Origin: Candidatus Krumholzibacteriia bacterium
Lineage (GTDB): Bacteria > Krumholzibacteriota > Krumholzibacteriia > Krumholzibacteriales > Krumholzibacteriaceae
Direction: 5' to 3'
NCBI GenBank assembly: GCA_028706585.1
Contig: JAQTVX010000039.1
Coordinates: forward strand, 1-11,632
DNA length: 11,632 nucleotides
The notes below the pieces were generated by a model that saw only the letters and a list, made by a program, of their open reading frames with translations, made no database searches and had not been told where the DNA came from. This document shows positions 7,299 through 11,632 of the stretch, one piece after another (position 1 is the first letter of the stretch; each line of letters begins with the position of its first letter). The position numbers were made by a program, and so were the translations under genes.

Positions 7299-7329
7299 AT
7301 TAAATGATGCATGGCTCGCTCCAGGTCAA
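7299..7329 (-). promoter_or_regulatory. Candidate sigma-70-type promoter for the transposase-derived gene
   Basis: On the minus strand TTGACC (7324-7329) matches the -35 consensus at five of six positions. TTTAAT (7299-7304) matches the -10 consensus at five of six. The 19-bp spacing is longer than optimal. It lies about 70 bp upstream of the ATG at 7230, in a locally AT-richer stretch. A short inverted repeat CTCTT-GCTG-AAGAG (7285-7298) lies just downstream. The rest of the 181-bp gap (7231-7411) shows nothing else that I can name. Confidence 0.35.
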
Positions 7330-7411
7330 TTGCACTTAGGTCTTAACGACATACGCCCTTCGGTCTATGCGTGTAATGGCGGTGACTGGCGGGGCTGGAG
7401 GCTGGAGACGG

Positions 7412-8041
7412 CTAGTTGTACGAGGGAGAAACGAGGTTCAGTCGTTCCGCCATGTGAACGAGCTCGGCGAACGTGCGCGCCTGCATCTTCCGCATGACGT
7501 TTGCGCGATGAATCTTGACGGTTTTCTCGCTGAGGGAGAGCTCGTCGGCGACCTGCTTGTTCGCGAGCCCCGATACGATCCGGACGAAGACCTCGTATTC
7601 GCGCGGCGTGAGCGACTTGGTCCGTTCGTCGATCTCGCGCATCTCGGATCGCCGCCGGAGCGCGAGGCGGCTCTTTTCGAGCGCCCTGTTGACGGCATCC
7701 AGCAGGGTTTGATTCTCGAACGGTTTCTCGATGAAGTCGACCGCTCCCGCTTTCATCGCGCGGACGCTCTGGGGCACGCTGCCGAATCCGGTGATGAAGA
7801 TGACGGGCACATCGATGCCAGATTGAACCAGCCTTTCCTGAAGATCGAGCCCGCTCAGCCCCGGCAGCCGTATGTCGAGAACGATGCATGCCGGCTCCTC
7901 GGGCTTGGCTCTGGAGAGGAATTCCTGCGATGATGCGAAGGCCTCAACGGGCAGACCGACCGATTGAATCAGTCTTGTGATCAGAGAGCGGACGTCAGGG
8001 TCGTCGTCGACGATGAAAACGACGGGTTCATTTTCGCTCAT
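7412..8041 (-). CDS. FixJ/NarL-type response regulator (REC plus LuxR-type HTH)
   Basis: A cytoplasmic transcription regulator of 209 residues. The receiver (about 7-120) has Asp12-Asp14, phospho-acceptor Asp56 in VLDIRLPGLSG, Thr84 and Lys106 (EKPF). The RAMKAGAVDFIEKPF block is typical of FixJ-like receivers. A charged linker (121-140) leads to a LuxR-type DNA-binding domain (about 141-205) with LTPREYEVFVRIVSGLANKQ and LSLSEKTVKIHRANVMRKM. Phosphorylation should promote dimerisation and promoter binding. The ATG at 8041 follows GAGGTGAGG (8047-8055), a strong ribosome site. No FixL-like kinase is adjacent: the neighbouring kinase is a hybrid with its own receivers, so the cognate kinase is unknown. 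The gene is separated by 153 bp from the peptidase gene upstream, which suggests a new transcription unit. Confidence 0.95.
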   Translation of the reverse strand: MSENEPVVFIVDDDPDVRSLITRLIQSVGLPVEAFASSQEFLSRAKPEEPACIVLDIRLPGLSGLDLQERLVQSGIDVPVIFITGFGSVPQSVRAMKAGAVDFIEKPFENQTLLDAVNRALEKSRLALRRRSEMREIDERTKSLTPREYEVFVRIVSGLANKQVADELSLSEKTVKIHRANVMRKMQARTFAELVHMAERLNLVSPSYN

Positions 8042-8072
8042 ATCGGCCTCACCTCGCGCCGATGATCGTACG

Positions 8073-8090
8073 GAGGGATACTACTCCCTC
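8073..8090. repeat. Palindromic element in the leader of the FixJ-type regulator gene
   Basis: Perfect 6-bp arms GAGGGA (8073-8078) and TCCCTC (8085-8090) around TACTAC, 31 bp upstream of the regulator ATG. Its position and symmetry suit an operator, possibly for autoregulation, or a leader hairpin; neither is shown. No good -35/-10 pair was found in the 153-bp gap (8042-8194), and no U-rich terminator was found after the peptidase gene. Confidence 0.4.
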
Positions 8091-8194
8091 GCGTGGCGCG
8101 TGGTAAAGCACTTATTTCGATCCGGCATGGAAGCGTTGTCCCGGGCCGCAGCGCAATATTGAGAGCCGCTTCGAGCCGGGGGCCGGCCGATCGA

Positions 8195-10291
8195 TCACTG
8201 CAGCCCCCGCCTTGCGAGAAGCGGCTCGATCTTCGGCTCGCGTCCCCTGAATCTCCTGTAGAGGGTCATCTCGTCCTCGCTCCCGCCGGCCGCGAGGATG
8301 CACTTTCGGAACGCCTGCGCCGTTTTTTGGTCGAACAGGCTCGTTTCCTTGAACGCCTGGAACGCGTCTGCGTCGAGCACCTCGGCCCATATGTAGCTGT
8401 AGTATCCCGACGCATAGCCGCCGTCCCCGAATACATGCGCGAAGTATGTGCTTCGGTAGCGCGAGATGATCTCTGGGATGAGACCGATACGGTTGAGCGA
8501 TTCCGTCTCGAATGCGTCGGCGTCTGCAATCGCGGGCTCCGGCAGGGAGTGCCAGTCCATGTCGAGGAACGAAGCGGCGAGGTACTCGGTCGTCATGAAG
8601 CCCTGGTTGAAGGTGCTGGACTTCACGATCTTCGCGATGAGCTCGTCCGGTATGGGCTCGCCGGTTTTGTAGTGCCGCGCGTACATCTTGAGGAATTCCG
8701 GATCGGTCGCCCAGTTCTCCATTATCTGCGAGGGTAGCTCGACAAAGTCCGTTGCCACTCCCTGGGTCGTGAGATAGGCGGTTTCGGACAGCAGAGCGTG
8801 CAGCGCGTGGCCGAACTCATGGAACAGGGTGGTCACTTCGTCGAAATTGAGAAGCGAAGGCGCATCCCCCGCCGGTCTCACGAAATTACCGCAGTTCGTG
8901 ACGAGCGGCGTTTCGATCTTGCCCCCGATTCTGGATTCCGCGCGGAACCCTCCGCACCAGGCGCCCCCTTGCTTGTTGTCGCGGGGGAAATAGTCGGTGT
9001 AGAGAAGCCCGATGTGCTTTCCGTCCGCTTCATTCACCTCGAACACCCGCACTTCGGGGTTGTACTTCGGGATGTCGTTGCGCTCCAGGAATGTGATGCC
9101 GTAGAGCTTGCCGGCGAGCATGAAAGCCGCGCTTCGGACGTTTTCGAGCTCGAAATAGGGTCGGAGCATTTCATCGTCGAGGTCGTACTGCGCTTTCCTG
9201 AGCTTTTCGGCGTAGTACCACCAGTCCCAGGATTCGAGCTTGAAGCTCTTGCCTTCCCCGTCGATCATTCTCTGGAAGGAGGCGGCTTCGCTTTCGGCGC
9301 GCGCCAGGGCCGGCTTCCAGAGCTCGCCGAGGAAATCGAATACGGCTTTGGGGTTCTTCGCCATGGCGTCATCGAGGACGAAATCCGCGTAAGTATCGTA
9401 GCCGAGAATGTGAGAGCGCTTCGCGCGGAGATTCACGATGCGCAGGATAACCTTCTTGTTGTCCAGATCGTCGTTGTGATCGCAGCGGCTGATGTAGGCG
9501 TGGTAGATCTTTTCTCTGAGGTCGCGGCGCTCCGAGTACTGGAGGAACGGGATCATGCTCGGTTTTTGGAGCGTGAAGACCCACTTTCCATCGTGTCCTC
9601 GCTGCCTCGCCGCTTCCGCGGCCGCCGTCACGACGGCGGCCGGGAGCCCGGCGAGATCGGCCTTGTCGCCTATGACCATCTCGAATCTACTCGTCTCCTC
9701 GAGGAGATTGTCCTCGAACTGCAGCTCCAGAACCGACAGCTCCTTGTTGATGTCGGAGAGAGCGGCTTTGTCGGCGGCATTCAGGTTCGCCCCGCCGCGG
9801 ACAAACTCGCGATAGGTCTTCTCGACGAGCCGTCTCTGTTCCTGGTTCAGCTCGAGCCCGTCCTTCTGCTCGTAGATCGTCTTGATCCGGGCGAAGAGCT
9901 TTTCATTGAACAGGATCTCATCGTAATGCGCCGATAAAACCGGTGCGATCTTCTTGGCGATCTGCTGCATCTCGTCGCTCGTATTCGCCGAGTTCATGCT
10001 CTGGAATATGTTGTCGACGCGGGCGAGGAAGAGTCCGCTCGCCTCGAGCGGCTCTAGAGTGTTTGCGAAAGTCGGCGCCTCGGGATTGGCGGCGATCGCC
10101 GCGATCGCCTCGCCGTGCCGGCGCATTGCCTCCTGATACGCCGGCATGTAATGCTCGAGCCGGATCTGATCGAATGGCGGCGCGCCGAACGGCGTTTTGA
10201 ATTCGGCGAGCAGCGGATTGCCGTCTTGCGGCGCGAAAGAGCACAGAAGCGCGCACCCGACGGCGACGAGTAGCAGAGACGTTCTCTTCAC
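8195..10291 (-). CDS. dcp: Exported M3 family zinc metallopeptidase (Dcp-type peptidyl-dipeptidase/oligopeptidase)
   Basis: Cleaves short peptides, probably releasing dipeptides, in the periplasm or at the outer surface. At 698 residues it has normal Dcp length. Residues 1-20 look like a Sec signal (MKRT then a hydrophobic stretch). Cys13 and Cys17 are present but neither sits in a clean lipobox, so lipidation is uncertain. The mature N terminus PFGAPPFDQIRLEHYMPAY is typical of Dcp. The active site is intact: HEFGH (His491, Glu492, His495) and third zinc ligand Glu518 in DFVELPSQIMENW. The substrate-side loop YASGYYSYIWAEVLDADAF (626-644) is also conserved. The start is GTG (10289-10291) with AGGGAGGG (10298-10305) 6 nt upstream. 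It lies 58 bp after the lipid kinase gene on the same strand and may share its transcript. The Dcp versus oligopeptidase A split is by overall resemblance only. Confidence 0.95.
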   Translation of the reverse strand: MKRTSLLLVAVGCALLCSFAPQDGNPLLAEFKTPFGAPPFDQIRLEHYMPAYQEAMRRHGEAIAAIAANPEAPTFANTLEPLEASGLFLARVDNIFQSMNSANTSDEMQQIAKKIAPVLSAHYDEILFNEKLFARIKTIYEQKDGLELNQEQRRLVEKTYREFVRGGANLNAADKAALSDINKELSVLELQFEDNLLEETSRFEMVIGDKADLAGLPAAVVTAAAEAARQRGHDGKWVFTLQKPSMIPFLQYSERRDLREKIYHAYISRCDHNDDLDNKKVILRIVNLRAKRSHILGYDTYADFVLDDAMAKNPKAVFDFLGELWKPALARAESEAASFQRMIDGEGKSFKLESWDWWYYAEKLRKAQYDLDDEMLRPYFELENVRSAAFMLAGKLYGITFLERNDIPKYNPEVRVFEVNEADGKHIGLLYTDYFPRDNKQGGAWCGGFRAESRIGGKIETPLVTNCGNFVRPAGDAPSLLNFDEVTTLFHEFGHALHALLSETAYLTTQGVATDFVELPSQIMENWATDPEFLKMYARHYKTGEPIPDELIAKIVKSSTFNQGFMTTEYLAASFLDMDWHSLPEPAIADADAFETESLNRIGLIPEIISRYRSTYFAHVFGDGGYASGYYSYIWAEVLDADAFQAFKETSLFDQKTAQAFRKCILAAGGSEDEMTLYRRFRGREPKIEPLLARRGLQ

Positions 10292-10297
10292 GATGTA

Positions 10298-10305
10298 CCC
10301 TCCCT
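10298..10305 (-). promoter_or_regulatory. Strong ribosome binding site supporting a GTG start for the M3 peptidase
   Basis: AGGGAGGG on the minus strand, 6 nt before GTG. The signal peptide begins exactly at this GTG and no in-frame ATG is nearby. Confidence 0.75.
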
Positions 10306-10349
10306 GGTTGAAGGTGCTGAGGAAGCCGCATGATAGCAGTGTCGTCGGC

Positions 10350-11306
10350 CTATTTCAAGCGCGGCAGGTACTGTCTGATGAAGATGTCCCGCGCCAGATC
10401 GAGGCCCGGCGAGGTCGCCGGCTCGTCCGGCGCGAGCACCCGGAGCGCCCCGGGCAGGACCTCGATGTCGACCGGCGTCGTTCCGATGATGTCTCCATCG
10501 GCCTGGATCGGCAGTGGGGAGGAGCTCAGGATGGAGATGTTTCTTTCGGCCTTGATGAAATGCGCGCGCGGATTCACGGGGCGGCCGGCAATCAATCTGA
10601 GCAGGTATCGGGGATAATCGAGAAGTGTTTTCGTGCTCAGGATCCAAACGCCGAGGTGCCCGTCGTCGACGTGGATATCCGGCCCCGCCGGAAAGAGCAT
10701 TCTCGCGAGAATGCCGCAGTTCGCGACGGCCACCTCGACCGCGTGATACCTCCTGGCGGTGCCGTCGACCGCGACGTCGATGTGCCGGCTCCTGAATTCG
10801 AACATCTTGAGAATGGCGGCCCCCAGGTAAGCGATGAGCCCGAACCGGCTCTTGTTGCGCCTCGTCGTGCCGCCGGCGACCGAAGCGCTGATGCCCACGC
10901 CGGCGATGAGCACGTATGTGCGCCCTCCGATTCTCATTGCGTCGATGCTTCTCGAGCGCGGCGGGCGCGCTATCAACGCCGCCGCCTGGTCCGCGTCGAG
11001 TGGGATATTGAGCTCGCGCGCGAGCAGGTTGGCCGTTCCGGTCGGGATGATGCCGAGCGGGGCCGATTGTCCCGCGAGCCCGTCGATGACCGCCGATACC
11101 GTTCCGTCGCCCCCGACGGCCACGATCAGGTCGAAACCGCCCTGCAACCGCGCTCGAACGATTTCGCCGAACGTCTCTCCGCTGCGGGTTTCGTGGATTT
11201 CATAATCGATGCGGGCCCGTGCAAGTTGGCGGCTCAGAGCTCCGCACGCCTCTTCGCCGCCGCCCTTGCCCGCGGCGGGGTTCAATATGACGAATGCCTT
11301 CGGCAC
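10350..11306 (-). CDS. Diacylglycerol kinase family lipid kinase (DAGKc domain)
   Basis: Predicted cytoplasmic, membrane-associated ATP-dependent kinase of the DgkB/YegS/sphingosine-kinase superfamily. It would phosphorylate diacylglycerol or a related lipid; the true substrate cannot be told from sequence. With the start chosen here it has 318 residues. It has an N-terminal FVILNPAAGKG (5-15), the nucleotide-binding VGGDGTV (64-70), IPTGTANLLARELNIP (about 87-102), GVGISASVAGG, and a beta-rich C-terminal half ending in the family-type LPGALRVLAP. The frame is open much further upstream (to 11585), but that part overlaps the DHOD-like gene and looks non-coding, whereas GTG (11304-11306) begins right before the conserved strand. 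An AGGGA (11309-11313) sits only 2 nt before it, and the upstream stop is 5 nt away, so translational coupling is likely. Confidence 0.9.
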   Translation of the reverse strand: MPKAFVILNPAAGKGGGEEACGALSRQLARARIDYEIHETRSGETFGEIVRARLQGGFDLIVAVGGDGTVSAVIDGLAGQSAPLGIIPTGTANLLARELNIPLDADQAAALIARPPRSRSIDAMRIGGRTYVLIAGVGISASVAGGTTRRNKSRFGLIAYLGAAILKMFEFRSRHIDVAVDGTARRYHAVEVAVANCGILARMLFPAGPDIHVDDGHLGVWILSTKTLLDYPRYLLRLIAGRPVNPRAHFIKAERNISILSSSPLPIQADGDIIGTTPVDIEVLPGALRVLAPDEPATSPGLDLARDIFIRQYLPRLK

Positions 11307-11311
11307 GATCC

Positions 11312-11632
11312 CTATTCGTCGCCCACGAGGGCCTTGATATATTGCAGGCGCTCGTACAGCTCGGGCTTGTCGCTTTTCGCCTGGCTGAGCCTTCCCCTCA
11401 TCCGATCGATCGACTTGAACCCGTGCTTGTCCATCAGTCGCTCCAGGTCTGCCCGGATCGTCCCGATCTGGGCGAGCCCGTTCTTGTAGAGCGTCGAGCA
11501 GAGCTGCACGGTCGTCGCCCCGGCGAGGATGAGCTTCGCGGCTCCCGAGCCGTCGTACACGCCTGTGGAGGCTGCGAGATCGCATTTCACCCTGCCCGAA
11601 AGGAGCGATATCCAGCGAAGCGGCAGGGCGAT
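11312..11632 (-). CDS. Dihydroorotate dehydrogenase-like flavoprotein, C-terminal part only
   Basis: The last 106 codons of a gene that runs off the right edge; the frame is open to the final base and the GTG at 11590 is internal. The visible part matches the C-terminal end of a DHOD-like TIM barrel. It has LPLRWISLL and DLAASTGVYDG, then AAKLILAGATTVQLCSTLYKNG, which corresponds to the FMN phosphate-binding strand and helix of DHODs. A charged helical tail HGFKSIDRMRGRLS follows. This is the family usually annotated as dihydroorotate dehydrogenase-like, distinct from classic PyrD. Whether it acts on dihydroorotate, dihydropyrimidines or something else is not known from this fragment, and the catalytic residue is outside the window. 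It lies 5 nt upstream of the lipid kinase start on the same strand. Confidence 0.85.
   Translation of the reverse strand: MALPLRWISLLSGRVKCDLAASTGVYDGSGAAKLILAGATTVQLCSTLYKNGLAQIGTIRADLERLMDKHGFKSIDRMRGRLSQAKSDKPELYERLQYIKALVGDE

Noticed and set aside
6415..7411. Intact insertion sequence of the IS1595 type
   Set aside because: No terminal inverted repeats or target duplications could be found by eye on either side, and the catalytic residues look missing.
8798..9937. Plus-strand open frame (379 codons) opposite the M3 peptidase
   Set aside because: It lies antisense to the zinc site and core of a fully conserved peptidase, and its protein resembles nothing.
10197..11489. Plus-strand open frame (430 codons) opposite the lipid kinase
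   Set aside because: It spans two convincing minus-strand genes in antisense and is Arg/Asp-rich shadow sequence.
11307..11585. N-terminal extension of the lipid kinase frame up to 11585
   Set aside because: It overlaps the DHOD-like coding sequence in another frame, is low-complexity Arg/Asp-rich, and the conserved kinase start lies at the GTG at 11306.

Overview
The window is GC-rich bacterial DNA, densely coded and almost all on the minus strand. It suggests a Gram-negative bacterium: one enzyme carries an export signal, and there is a FixJ/NarL-type regulator, a large hybrid histidine kinase and a diguanylate cyclase. Nothing seen fixes the phylum. The mix of a DUF1614 membrane protein, a DHOD-like protein and a Dcp-type M3 peptidase would suit a deep-branching lineage such as Desulfobacterota, Acidobacteriota or a related candidate phylum, but this is only a guess. 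No tRNA, rRNA, CRISPR array or intact mobile element was seen.

Layout from left to right. A methionine sulfoxide reductase A/B fusion, cut at the left edge, runs on the plus strand and converges with a DUF1614 membrane protein on the minus strand. Everything to the right is on the minus strand, so it is transcribed right to left. The order of transcription is: DHOD-like protein (cut at the right edge), diacylglycerol-kinase-family lipid kinase, exported M3 peptidase, FixJ-type response regulator, a transposase-derived zinc-ribbon/HTH protein, hybrid histidine kinase, HPt protein, REC-GGDEF diguanylate cyclase, and DUF1614 protein.

The centre is a signalling locus of about 6.5 kb. The hybrid kinase (PAS, PAS, GAF-like, PAS, HisKA, HATPase, REC, REC) is soluble. 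It is joined by ATGA stop/start overlaps to a stand-alone HPt protein and then to a PleD-like REC-GGDEF protein. This is a complete His-Asp-His-Asp phosphorelay in one transcript, with c-di-GMP synthesis as its likely output. Just upstream lie a FixJ-like regulator with no dedicated kinase beside it and a protein resembling IS1595/IS1016-type transposases whose DDE core looks destroyed. The second may be a domesticated DNA-binding protein. The 276-bp leader before the kinase holds a perfect 9-bp hairpin, a second hairpin and short direct repeats.

The right part (DHOD-like, lipid kinase, peptidase) looks like metabolic and housekeeping genes with no evident link to the relay.
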